Assembly: GCF_003667705.1 (NCBI RefSeq)
Contig: NZ_CP033019.1
Coordinates: 744,001-808,000 of the forward strand
Length of the DNA stretch: 64,000 nt
Reading direction: 5' to 3'
Source: Janthinobacterium agaricidamnosum
Lineage (GTDB): Bacteria > Pseudomonadota > Gammaproteobacteria > Burkholderiales > Burkholderiaceae_D
Numbering within the stretch: the stretch's first letter is position 1; the number at the start of each line of letters is the position of its first letter. A model generated the notes under the pieces. The model was not told the DNA's origin, searched no databases, and saw nothing but the letters and a program-made list of their open reading frames with translations. Shown here in pieces: positions 53,423 through 60,871 of the stretch. The translations under genes and the position numbers were made by a program.

Positions 53423-53995
53423 ATGCAGCGCATCCTGACACTTTCTTCCCTGGCCGCCACCGGCTTGCTGCTTTCCGCCTGCGCTTCCCTGGGCACGCCC
53501 GTGGGCTTGCAGGCGGGGCAGACCGTCGCCGTTGTCAACAGCCTGAGCTGGGACAATCCCCTGACGGGCAAGCGCGACGGTGTACGCACCAGCTGGCCCA
53601 TCAAGGATGGCAAGATTGCCCCTGAATATTTTCCGCTGGCGCAATTGAAGCAATGCGACGCCGGCGGCAAGGCTTGCAGCTGGGGTGTGATGCGGGCGCA
53701 GCGCAGCGCGCCGAAGCTGGCGTATGCGGACGGCGGCGTCGACCTGGCCGTGAACGTTGCGATCGACGTGGCGCGGCGCCAGGATGCGCGCCAGGGCGAG
53801 ACGCAAACGGCGATGGCGATACCGCAGGACGTGCCAGCCCTGGCGGGCAAGCAGCGTGTGCAGCCCAGCTGGAAATTGAAGTATGGCAAGGTCGAGCAGG
53901 TCGAGCTCGATTACGGCGTGCGCTACCAGGTGTGCGTCCAGCGCTACGATGCGGCAGGCAAGGCCATCGACACGTGCGACATTCCATTTATCTGA
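53423..53995 (+). CDS. Uncharacterised lipoprotein
   Basis: The 190-residue protein starts MQRILTLSSLAATGLLLSAC, a type II signal peptide with lipobox LSAC at Cys20. AAGAGG lies upstream of the ATG at 53423. The mature part has segments SWDNPLTGKRDGVRTSWPIKDGKIAPEYF, paired cysteines (QCDAGGKACSWG; VCVQRYDAAGKAIDTC) and an alternating pattern that suggests a beta-rich fold. No family was recognised. It lies alone between hairpins. Confidence 0.75.
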   Translation: MQRILTLSSLAATGLLLSACASLGTPVGLQAGQTVAVVNSLSWDNPLTGKRDGVRTSWPIKDGKIAPEYFPLAQLKQCDAGGKACSWGVMRAQRSAPKLAYADGGVDLAVNVAIDVARRQDARQGETQTAMAIPQDVPALAGKQRVQPSWKLKYGKVEQVELDYGVRYQVCVQRYDAAGKAIDTCDIPFI

Positions 53996-54145
53996 GGAAA
54001 CATGGCGCATGGGCCGCTTGTGGCGCCATTGCTACATTTCATGTTGCGGCGTGCGTCGGGGTGTAACAATCGGTAAAAGCACAGCAAAGCATGGCGTAAT
54101 TTCTTATAGTACTTACTTGAGGTAGTACATATTAGGAGAATTGCG

Positions 54146-54529
54146 ATGAAAACCCTGTTGGCAGTAATTTCGCTGGCCGCATTGGGTGGCTGCGTCGTGG
54201 CCCCGCCAGGGCCCGCGTATTACGGTTCGCGCGCGCCACAGGGGGCCTACAATCCCTATGAATGGCATACGGTCTCGTCCGAGCCGGTGCAGTCGGGCCG
54301 CGTAATGAGCGCGCCGCGCGTGGAATACACGAATGAGCCCGTCTACGTGCAGCAGTCGCCTGTCTACGTGCAGCAGCCCGTGTATGTGCCGGCGCCCGTG
54401 TACGCGCCGCAACCGTATTATTACAATCCGCCCGTATCGATCGGGCTGGACTTCATGTTTGGCTTTGGGCGCTATGGCGGACGCCGCGGCGGCTGGGGCG
54501 GGCATGGACACTACCACGGCCGCCGCTAG
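54146..54529 (+). CDS. Small Tyr/Pro-rich lipoprotein
   Basis: The 127-residue protein has a lipoprotein signal (SLAALGGC, Cys16) and AGGAG upstream. The middle part carries repeats of PVYVQQ and PVYVPAPVYAPQPYYY, and the C-terminus is Gly/Arg/His-rich (GRYGGRRGGWGGHGHYHGRR). Such composition is common in small envelope-associated lipoproteins; the function is unknown. The His-rich end could bind metal, which is inference only. A long perfect hairpin follows. Confidence 0.75.
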   Translation: MKTLLAVISLAALGGCVVAPPGPAYYGSRAPQGAYNPYEWHTVSSEPVQSGRVMSAPRVEYTNEPVYVQQSPVYVQQPVYVPAPVYAPQPYYYNPPVSIGLDFMFGFGRYGGRRGGWGGHGHYHGRR

Positions 54530-54554
54530 ACGCGGGGCGTAGTCCTTCTGGCGT

Positions 54555-54596
54555 GAGAAAGCGCGTCGTGCTTCGTAAAGCACGGCGCGCTTTCTC
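54555..54596. terminator. Long bidirectional hairpin
   Basis: GAGAAAGCGCG-T-CGTGCTT and AAGCACG-G-CGCGCTTTCTC pair over about 18 positions with one mismatch, between convergent genes. It probably ends both transcripts. Confidence 0.65.
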
Positions 54597-54629
54597 ATTG
54601 GCGATGACGAGCAGCGCCGCGCAGCGTAA

Positions 54630-54746
54630 TCAGTGGAAATATACCGAACTCTGGTGCAGCACGTCCGCCGAGCACAGGATATACATCGCCGCCGCTGCCA
54701 GACCTATTTGCAAGGCGCCAAAGCTGATCGGGATGAGGCGGGACAT
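54630..54746 (-). CDS. 38-residue single-helix membrane peptide
   Basis: A short minus-strand frame reads MSRLIPISFGALQIGLAAAA and continues MYILCSADVLHQSS to a stop at 54630. AGGAG (54753-54757) lies at ideal distance before the ATG. The first two thirds form one hydrophobic helix, and the tail is polar. It stands alone between a terminator hairpin on one side and an empty stretch on the other. It is too short for ordinary gene finders. Function unknown. Confidence 0.55.
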   Translation of the reverse strand: MSRLIPISFGALQIGLAAAAMYILCSADVLHQSSVYFH

Positions 54747-55044
54747 GTCGTACTCCTGAATGGTGTGAGGTGGGTTGTCAGGCTTTCATCATAGGTCGAA
54801 TAAATGCTCTCGGGCATCGGATGAATGTCCGCCACGATGTAGGACAACACCTCGTCGCTGAGGCCCCGCCTCGCTCTCCGGCAGCCTAAGTAACCCCAAT
54901 AAATTATTGCGATTTCTGACTTCTATAACCGGCGCTCTGCGGTGTTGCCCACTGCTAGCAGTGCTCGCACTGCGTCGCAGCGGGCGCCTTGCATAGCATC
55001 CGGTTCTATTCGTCATAACTTCACAATAATTTCCTGAGGATTGC
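54747..55044. other. Intergenic region without recognised features
   Basis: About 300 bases upstream of the 38-residue frame and downstream of the next minus-strand gene. AT-rich patches (around 54893-54920 and 55012-55035) may hold a promoter. Nothing more specific was seen. Confidence 0.35.
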
Positions 55045-55494
55045 TTAGCGGTTTTTCCAGCGCAGCACCGGCTCTTCCGGCGCCGTGTCCGGCACGTTCG
55101 AAATCGCCAGCCAGTGCGTCAGGCGTTCCGGATGCTTGAGATTGATGCCCATGCCATCGATGATGCCGACCTGTTCCAGCATGCGCGCGTCGATCTTCGC
55201 CTTCGACACCGTGGGTGCGCCCATGACCATGCGGTCATATGCCTTGCGCGCCTTGTGTTCCCATTTGTGCAGATTGCTTTCGTCGAAGCGGTTCGCTTCG
55301 AAGTACACGGTCAGGGTGCCGTCGAGGTTGCCGAAGCCGACAATGCCCGCGCCCTTGCGGATGGTGGTGGTGTTGTTGATGTCGAATTCCGCCGTGGGCA
55401 CGAAAATGCCGGCGCGGCCATCGATGTCGGGACGTCCCACGGGTGTTTCCTTGCCGTAGGAACTCGTTTCGGTAATGGTTTTTTCTGCGGACAT
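55045..55494 (-). CDS. Uncharacterised conserved-looking protein
   Basis: The 149-residue protein starts MSAEKTITETSSYGKETPVGRP. It has no signal peptide or membrane helix. A beta-rich first half contains GRAGIFVPTAEFDINNTTTIRKGAGIVGFGNLDGTLTVYF, and a helical part contains ANRFDESNLHKWEHKARKAYDRM. The frame is open back to 55617, but the upstream part lacks coding character. No strong ribosome site is visible. I do not recognise a family. Confidence 0.65.
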   Translation of the reverse strand: MSAEKTITETSSYGKETPVGRPDIDGRAGIFVPTAEFDINNTTTIRKGAGIVGFGNLDGTLTVYFEANRFDESNLHKWEHKARKAYDRMVMGAPTVSKAKIDARMLEQVGIIDGMGINLKHPERLTHWLAISNVPDTAPEEPVLRWKNR

Positions 55495-55698
55495 GGTGCG
55501 TGTGTGGTGGCCGTGCCGGGAGCGCAATCGGGTCCGGCAGCGCCAGTCATCCTGTTCAAAAAATGCGTGCTGATGATCAGGGCGGGGTAGGGGCCCTGGC
55601 GGAGCGATGCTTGGCATTGCTTGATACCCCGCTATTGTAGCGCCAATTTAATTCTTTTGGGCAACATTTAATGCTGCAGTGCACGCTTCTTCGGACGA

Positions 55699-55731
55699 GA
55701 AAAAGCCGCCCGGCCAAACGGCGGGACGGCT
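55699..55731 (-). terminator. Terminator of the PEP-CTERM gene
   Basis: On the minus strand AGCCGTCCCGC-CGTTTGG-CCGGGCGGCT is followed by TTTTTC. Confidence 0.7.
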
Positions 55732-55753
55732 GTTGCGTGGCGTCTGTCCGGAC

Positions 55754-56413
55754 TCAGGCGGCTGTCTTGCGGCGTGCCATGAAACCCAGCAAGCCCAGGC
55801 CCAGCAGCATCATGGCGTAGGTTTCAGGTTCCGGCACGGCGGCCGTCACCGAGACGTTGTCCAGGTAGGAACCATAGGTCGGTGCGGAGACGGGGCCGAT
55901 CGATTCGAAACGCAGCAGGCTCGAAGAGCCGAGTGCGGTCACGTTCTGGCTGTAGGTTTGCCACACGCCGCTCGTGTTGCCGATCAATGCCGTTGGCGTC
56001 AGCAGCGTCGAACCCCAGTAGACATTCATCAGGCTGTTCGCGCCGCCCGCCGTATCGGGACGGCCCGAGTAGGCAAACGACAGCGCATAGGTGCTGCCGG
56101 CCGTGGTGGCGATCGCTTGCGATACCGACGTCAGGCGGTCCGTATTGAGTTCCAGGTATTGCGTGCCGCTGGCGGCGACGGGGTTGAATCCGCCCTGGCC
56201 GCCTTGCGTGGCGCCTTTCTGGATTTCAAAGGCCGAATTGCCGCTGGCCGATGAAGTCCAGCCTGTCACGCTGCTGAGCGGAGCCCAGGCTGAGGCGATG
56301 ACATTGTTTTCGAAACTGCCATTGACCACCAGTTCGGTCGCGGCGTTGGCGGCGCCAGCGGTGACCAGGGTGGCCAGTGCGGCGATCTTCAGGAGGGTGG
56401 CTGGCGTCTTCAT
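55754..56413 (-). CDS. PEP-CTERM sorted exported protein
   Basis: The 219-residue protein has a signal peptide (ending AGAANA-AT), a beta-sandwich body that starts ELVVNGSFENN, as in DUF642-like carbohydrate-binding proteins, and a C-terminal sorting signal VPEPETYAMMLLGLGLLGFMARRK. That signal is recognised by exosortase in Gram-negative bacteria that make extracellular polysaccharide; no exosortase is in the window. AGAGAA lies before the ATG at 56413; the frame extends to 56461 without reason to use it. It is probably released to the surface or matrix. Confidence 0.9.
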   Translation of the reverse strand: MKTPATLLKIAALATLVTAGAANAATELVVNGSFENNVIASAWAPLSSVTGWTSSASGNSAFEIQKGATQGGQGGFNPVAASGTQYLELNTDRLTSVSQAIATTAGSTYALSFAYSGRPDTAGGANSLMNVYWGSTLLTPTALIGNTSGVWQTYSQNVTALGSSSLLRFESIGPVSAPTYGSYLDNVSVTAAVPEPETYAMMLLGLGLLGFMARRKTAA

Positions 56414-56738
56414 GGGTTCTCTTTGCTTAGTTAAAAGATAATTTGATTTCTTAAATGACATTTAAAGAATATCACCAAAACTCACAAAAAGAACACGCGC
56501 CCGCTAAAATTATTTGCAATTGTGAAATCATTTGTGTCTACATGGAAATTAATTTCTATGGTGAATGAATTGCTGTGAAGCTCCAAGGCGAACGCAAGCT
56601 TGGAGTTACTTGCGTCACGGTATTTTTGTGACATCGGGACGTAAAAAAACCTGCATCGTAACAACAACGATGCAGGTTTTTTCAGGTAACTGCCGTGCGC
56701 AGCGGCATATCGATTCGATAGGCGCCTTCGCGCAGGCA
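56414..56738. other. Intergenic region between the PEP-CTERM gene and fecA
   Basis: The left half (56414-56580) is strongly AT-rich and must hold the promoter of the PEP-CTERM gene. The right half contains the fecA terminator. No regulatory motif was identified with confidence. Confidence 0.4.
56643..56682. terminator. Terminator of the fecA-like gene
   Basis: AAACCTGCATCG-N9-CGATGCAGGTTT is a 12-bp perfect stem with A and T runs outside; it works on the minus strand for the receptor. Confidence 0.85.
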
Positions 56739-58844
56739 TCAGAACGCCAGGCGGCCCTGCAGGTAGACCATGCGCGGCGCGCCCACCAGCTTGCCCAGGT
56801 TGCCGTCCGAGGTGCGCGTGAAGTAGCGCTTGTCGGCGAGGTTGTTGACGCCGGCGACCAGTTCCAGGCCCTTCTGTCCCGGCACTGTCCATTTCACTTG
56901 CGTATTCCAGGTGCGGAAGCCGGGAATCACACCCAGGTTGCCGGCCGGGTTTTCCGTCACGGTATTCGCTTCGTCGGCGAACTGGCGGCTCTGGTGGCTG
57001 CTCGACAAATCAACACCCCAGGCGCCCAGCTGATAGTGGACGCCGACGGTATCCGTGGTGCGCGAATAGAAGGGCACGTCGTTGCCCGCGTTCGCACCAT
57101 CCTGCAAGGTCGCCTTGGTGTAGGTGTAGGTGGCATAGGCGTTCAAGCCGGCCAGCGGGCCGGACTTGTCGAAGCGGTAGTCGACGGCCGTTTCCAGGCC
57201 GCGGTGGTGCGTGGCGCCCACGTTGTAGAAGACGACGTTTTCGCCGCTGCCCACGGACTGGATCTGGTTGTCGAACTTGATGTTGAACAAGGTCGCTTCG
57301 GCCGACAGCTGGCTGCTCTTCCAGCGCGCGCCCAGCTCGGCTGTTTTCGCCAGTTCCGGCTGCAACGGATTCTTGCTCGACTGCGCATTGAGCTGCGTAT
57401 TTTGCACGGCGCCAAACGAGCTGTTGTAGTTGCCGAACAGGGTCACGTTGTTATTGAGCAAGTAGGCGACGTTCAGCGAGGGCAGGGCCTTGTTGTTGAG
57501 CAGTTCGATCTTCTGGTCGACCGGCAAATGGTTGAAGCGTTCCGTCTTGATGTGTTCGTAGCGTACGCCCGGTGTGATGCGCCAGGCGTCGATGGCGATC
57601 TTGTCATCGATATACACGGCCTGCGCATCGGTGGCATTGTCGGCAAAGCGCGTCGGCTTTTGTTGCACGCCGCTGGCGATAATCACATTGTAGATGGCCT
57701 CGTCGGCGCGCTCGGCCAGGTAGCGGTAGCCGACGGTGACGTCCTGTGTGACCTTGCCGGTAATAAAGCGCTGCGTGTAGCGCGGCTCGATGGCCGTCGT
57801 TTCATAGTTGCGCGGCTGGTGGCCCAGGTTTTTTCCGCTGATCAAGGTGCTTTCGCGCGAGCTTTTGTTGTAGTAGGTGCGCACTTCGAATTCCTGCGTG
57901 TTCGACATGGCATTCAGGTAGCCGATGTCGAAGGCCTTGCGCTCGCCGCTCCAGAAGTCGGTGGGGCGCGTGTTCTGGAACGGGTCCTGCTTGTATTGTG
58001 CCGCGGTCAGGCCGCCCGGCGTGCGCGACGTTACGTCGTAGTAGGACAGCTTGCCGTACACCTCGGCCGTGGGGCTCAGGTCGTAGCGGAACTTCAGGGC
58101 GAAGTCGTTGACTTTTTCATCGCTGCCCACGCGCCAGTCGCTGCCGCGGATGCCGGAATACAGCACGGCCAGGCCCAGGCCGCTGTCGAGCTGGGTGCCG
58201 GCAAACACGCTGGCCTGCGTGTTGTGGCCCACTTCGCTGTAAGAGTTGTAGCGCACGGTGGCGTCGCCCGTGATGCCTGGCGCGGTGGGCACGCGGCGCG
58301 TCTTGAAGTTGATGATGCCGCCCACGTTTTGCGGGCCGAAGCGCACGGCGCCGCCGCCGCGCACCACGTCGACCGTCTCGACATTGGCCAGGCTGACGGG
58401 CGCGAACGACAGTTGCGGCTGGCCATACGGCGCGACCGACATCGGAATGCCGTCAAGTAACACCGTGCTGCGCGGCGAATAGCGTCCGGCCAGGCCGCGC
58501 ACGCCGATGTTGAGCGAAATGGCGCTGCCCGCGCTGCCCGAATTGTCGCTGATCTGCACGCCGGGAATGCGGCGCATCACGTCGCTGAGGCTGGTTGCAC
58601 CCGAGTTCTCGATGTCATCCTTCTGCACCACGGTGCGGGCGCCCGCGAAATTCTTCGTGCTGGCGGCCATGCTGGTACCCAGCAAGTTGCTGCTGACCTG
58701 AATCGATTCCAGGATGGAACCGGCATTCTCAGCGCTATTGGCGTCCTGCGCCTGCGCGGCAAGCGGGGCACCCAGGCAGGCGAGGGCGATGGCCAGCGCG
58801 CACGGGCGCAGCGAAAAGGGCAGTGTGACAGGTGTGGCAGCCAT
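56739..58844 (-). CDS. fecA: FecA-like TonB-dependent ferric siderophore/citrate receptor
   Basis: The 701-residue receptor follows E. coli FecA closely. Shared segments are RSTVLLDGIP (126-134), PYGQPQLSFAPVSLANVE (139-156), VVRGGGAVRFGPQNVGGIINF (160-180), SGIRGSDWR, GYRYL and a C-terminus with PRMVYLQG before the last strand. FecA imports ferric dicitrate. The N-terminal STN signalling domain of FecA is absent: the signal peptide (ending AQAQ) leads within about 15 residues to the TonB box region and plug. It probably only transports and does not signal to a FecIR pair, none of which is in the window. Its promoter carries a Fur box. Confidence 0.88.
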   Translation of the reverse strand: MAATPVTLPFSLRPCALAIALACLGAPLAAQAQDANSAENAGSILESIQVSSNLLGTSMAASTKNFAGARTVVQKDDIENSGATSLSDVMRRIPGVQISDNSGSAGSAISLNIGVRGLAGRYSPRSTVLLDGIPMSVAPYGQPQLSFAPVSLANVETVDVVRGGGAVRFGPQNVGGIINFKTRRVPTAPGITGDATVRYNSYSEVGHNTQASVFAGTQLDSGLGLAVLYSGIRGSDWRVGSDEKVNDFALKFRYDLSPTAEVYGKLSYYDVTSRTPGGLTAAQYKQDPFQNTRPTDFWSGERKAFDIGYLNAMSNTQEFEVRTYYNKSSRESTLISGKNLGHQPRNYETTAIEPRYTQRFITGKVTQDVTVGYRYLAERADEAIYNVIIASGVQQKPTRFADNATDAQAVYIDDKIAIDAWRITPGVRYEHIKTERFNHLPVDQKIELLNNKALPSLNVAYLLNNNVTLFGNYNSSFGAVQNTQLNAQSSKNPLQPELAKTAELGARWKSSQLSAEATLFNIKFDNQIQSVGSGENVVFYNVGATHHRGLETAVDYRFDKSGPLAGLNAYATYTYTKATLQDGANAGNDVPFYSRTTDTVGVHYQLGAWGVDLSSSHQSRQFADEANTVTENPAGNLGVIPGFRTWNTQVKWTVPGQKGLELVAGVNNLADKRYFTRTSDGNLGKLVGAPRMVYLQGRLAF

Positions 58845-58933
58845 GCATGGATCTCCGTAATGACAATGTTTGCGCGGGCAATCGGGCGGCGCGACAACAT
58901 CGTGGCGTGGACATCCGGCGCAAGGGGATAAGA

Positions 58934-58962
58934 ATGATAATGATTCTCATTTTATCCGTCAA
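58934..58962 (-). promoter_or_regulatory. Fur-controlled promoter of the fecA-like gene
   Basis: On the minus strand TTGACG (58957-58962) and TATCAT (58934-58939) are 17 bases apart. The stretch 58936-58954 matches the Fur consensus (GATAATGATTCTCATTT on the plus strand) and covers the spacer and part of the -10. Binding of Fur-Fe would block polymerase, so iron starvation should induce the receptor. The response-regulator gene on the other strand starts about 180 bases away and could be affected too. Confidence 0.85.
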
Positions 58963-59131
58963 TTGCGCAAACTGCGTAGGATGGGCTTTGCCTGGAGAAA
59001 GGCGGGAAGTGTTGCTGGCGCGGTACAGGAAGGAGTTTGGATTGCCGCTTGGCACCATTGCTGGGGTGCGGCGGCATTTTGCGTGCTTCTTGTATACTGC
59101 CGCTTTTGCAGCCGTCAGACGTGAACGTACA

Positions 59132-59578
59132 ATGAGCCAGACAACTGAAACGACACCAGGCGATTCCTCCGTGGAACGCCGCCAGGGCGACCAGCCGGCA
59201 AGTGCTGCGCGCAAATTGAATCTGCTGGTGGTCGACGACAACCAAGAAGTGGGCGAATCGCTGGCCATGCTGCTCGAAGCGCTGGGCCACCATGCGGTGG
59301 TGGTGCGCAACTGGCAGATGGCCGTCGAGCAAGTCAAGCTGTGCGTGCCCGACGCCGTCTACCTCGACATCGAAATGCCCGGCATCAGCGGCATCGAAAT
59401 CGGCCGCCGCCTGCACCACAATCCCGAGACGGCCAACGCCGTGCTGATCGCCGTCACGGGCCACAGCCTGCCCATGTACATGGACGACGCGCTGGCCGTG
59501 GGCTTCCGCCACTTCCTCGTCAAGCCGGTGCGCCTGGACGACCTGGCGACGACGGTGCAGTCGGTGCTGGCGGGATAG
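59132..59578 (+). CDS. Single-domain response regulator
   Basis: The 148-residue protein has a 30-residue polar N-terminus and one receiver domain with the acidic pair in LLVVDDNQE, the phospho-acceptor Asp in AVYLDIEMPGISG, Thr in AVTGHS and Lys in FLVKPVRL. No output domain follows, so it resembles CheY/Spo0F-type or hybrid-relay receivers. The start at 59132 (MSQTTETTPGD) has only a weak ribosome site. The frame is open to 58832, but the extra part crosses the Fur box region. It has no kinase neighbour in the window. Confidence 0.85.
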   Translation: MSQTTETTPGDSSVERRQGDQPASAARKLNLLVVDDNQEVGESLAMLLEALGHHAVVVRNWQMAVEQVKLCVPDAVYLDIEMPGISGIEIGRRLHHNPETANAVLIAVTGHSLPMYMDDALAVGFRHFLVKPVRLDDLATTVQSVLAG

Positions 59579-59603
59579 GTATCCTGCAGTAAAAGACGAA
59601 GAG

Positions 59604-59630
59604 GGCCGGCTGCATGCCGGCTTTTTTGCA
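59604..59630 (+). terminator. Terminator of the response regulator gene
   Basis: GCCGGC-TGCAT-GCCGGC followed by six T. Confidence 0.85.
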
Positions 59631-59729
59631 AGAATGCGCCTGGGATTGGGAAAACAGTTGTGCTTGCTTAAAAGCGCCGTCCCTGATCCGGCATAGAGTG
59701 GCATGACATCTATCTCAAGGAGATGATTC

Positions 59730-60116
59730 ATGCCCTATATTTATTCCAATGTCGCCGAGTTGAAAGGCAGGCCCGTTGTCGGTAGTCGCCACTGCGTCGC
59801 TTTGGTGCAGTACTATGCTCGCGCGCCAGTCACGGCAAACTGGCGCGAGGGCGAAGCGGTGTTGGGGAACGCCATCATCAAACCGGGAACCGCGATCGCC
59901 ACATTTGTCAGGGGGCGTTACCCGAACCGACCACATGGCAATCATGCCGCCTTGTTCATCGGCCAGGCGATAGGCGGGATCTATATTGCAGACCAATGGA
60001 AAGCCGACGGCAAGACCGAAATTTCGGTGCGGCTGATACGCTCGCAAGGCAAGGACAAGCGCGGTAATTACATCCACGCCAGCGATAACGCCGATGCATT
60101 TTCCGTGATTGAATGA
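59730..60116 (+). CDS. BPSL0067-like amidase-type protein (probable antibacterial effector)
   Basis: The 128-residue protein has the pattern of the BPSL0067 family. A GSRHCVALVQ block contains Cys22, WREGEAVLGN and GTAIATFVRGRYPNRPHGNHAALF contain His72, and IYIADQW contains Asp88. Cys-His-Asp in this order suggests an NlpC/P60 or Tae-like peptidoglycan amidase fold. There is no signal peptide, as expected for a protein exported by a type VI system or another contact machine. AAGGAG precedes the ATG. The next gene, 8 bases on, encodes a likely periplasmic immunity protein. Family assignment is from memory of motifs and not checked. Confidence 0.75.
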   Translation: MPYIYSNVAELKGRPVVGSRHCVALVQYYARAPVTANWREGEAVLGNAIIKPGTAIATFVRGRYPNRPHGNHAALFIGQAIGGIYIADQWKADGKTEISVRLIRSQGKDKRGNYIHASDNADAFSVIE

Positions 60117-60124
60117 GGTTGGTC

Positions 60125-60580
60125 ATGGCATACTCAAAAACGACAATGGCAGCACGGATCTGCTGGCCTGCAATGGCACTGCTGGCCATATCGTGCCTGC
60201 AATCGACAGCCAGCGCCGCGCCCGTTGCCTGCCCAGTGTCGATTTCCCAGGGCTCGCTGCAGCTTGCCGATGTACCGCAAGGCTGGACCAGCTATGTCGG
60301 TTCGCCACTTTACCTGCATGCGGCGGCGCCGATGAACGGGCCACCGGAGCAGTTGGGCGAGCTGTCGGACTTCCGGCAAAAGCGCTTGAAAAAAGGTTGG
60401 GTAGATACTTATCGGCTCGATGGCAAGTTTCCGGAGGGGAAATGGCTGGCCTGTCGTTACGGCGGCACGGGTCAGCTGACTTTGGCGATGCGGCTCGACG
60501 ACAGTATCGACAGCTGTACTTTTACTTATCGGCAAGGTGAGCATGTCGGTGAGCGCAACATCGCCATCCTGTGCAGATAG
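60125..60580 (+). CDS. STY0301-like periplasmic protein (probable immunity)
   Basis: The 151-residue protein has a signal peptide (ending STASA-APVACP) and a compact mature domain with four cysteines (ACPVS, LACRYGG, DSCTFTY, ILCR), probably two disulfides. The pattern resembles the STY0301 family, whose members are found beside BPSL0067-type genes. A periplasmic partner next to a cytoplasmically made peptidoglycan amidase fits an effector-immunity pair. GAGG lies 6 bases before the ATG at 60125, overlapping the stop of the upstream gene; an ATG at 60113 (ATGA overlap) is a second option. Confidence 0.75.
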   Translation: MAYSKTTMAARICWPAMALLAISCLQSTASAAPVACPVSISQGSLQLADVPQGWTSYVGSPLYLHAAAPMNGPPEQLGELSDFRQKRLKKGWVDTYRLDGKFPEGKWLACRYGGTGQLTLAMRLDDSIDSCTFTYRQGEHVGERNIAILCR

Positions 60581-60621
60581 TCATGGTGTTTGATTTACGC
60601 CATAAAAACCTGCTCTGAAAT

Positions 60622-60652
60622 AGAAAAAGCCCGGTTCGAAAACCGGGCTCTT
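60622..60652. terminator. Terminator shared by tRNA-His and the immunity gene
   Basis: AGCCCGGTT-CGAA-AACCGGGCT (60628-60649) has T-rich sequence on both sides. On the minus strand it lies just after the tRNA 3' end. Confidence 0.8.
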
Positions 60653-60662
60653 CTTTATTCTC

Positions 60663-60739
60663 TGGGGTGGCTGATGGGGCTCGAACCCACGACAACAGGA
60701 ATCACAATCCTGGACTCTACCAACTGAGCTACAGCCACC
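60663..60739 (-). tRNA. tRNA-His (anticodon GTG)
   Basis: On the minus strand the cloverleaf is complete: acceptor GTGGCTG/CAGCCAC, D-loop AGCTCAGTTGGTAGAG, anticodon stem CAGGA with loop TTGTGAT, and T-arm GTGGGTTCGAGCCCCAT. The 3' CCA is encoded. The extra G at position -1, typical of tRNA-His, is encoded at 60739 opposite C73. It has its own promoter and terminator. Confidence 0.97.
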
Positions 60740-60784
60740 ACTGTCTTACTTGCCTGTTTAGCTGTTTTGCTGAACAGGTGCCGA

Positions 60785-60813
60785 ATTATACAAAGAACTC
60801 GGCAAAGTGGCAA
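60785..60813 (-). promoter_or_regulatory. Promoter of tRNA-His
   Basis: On the minus strand TTGCCA (60808-60813) and a consensus TATAAT (60785-60790) are 17 bases apart. The predicted start is about 40 bases before the tRNA. Confidence 0.85.
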
Positions 60814-60871
60814 ATCTAAATGCAGTCTTTTTTAAAGAATCGAAAGATTGCATGAAAACGCCTGTTTTCCC

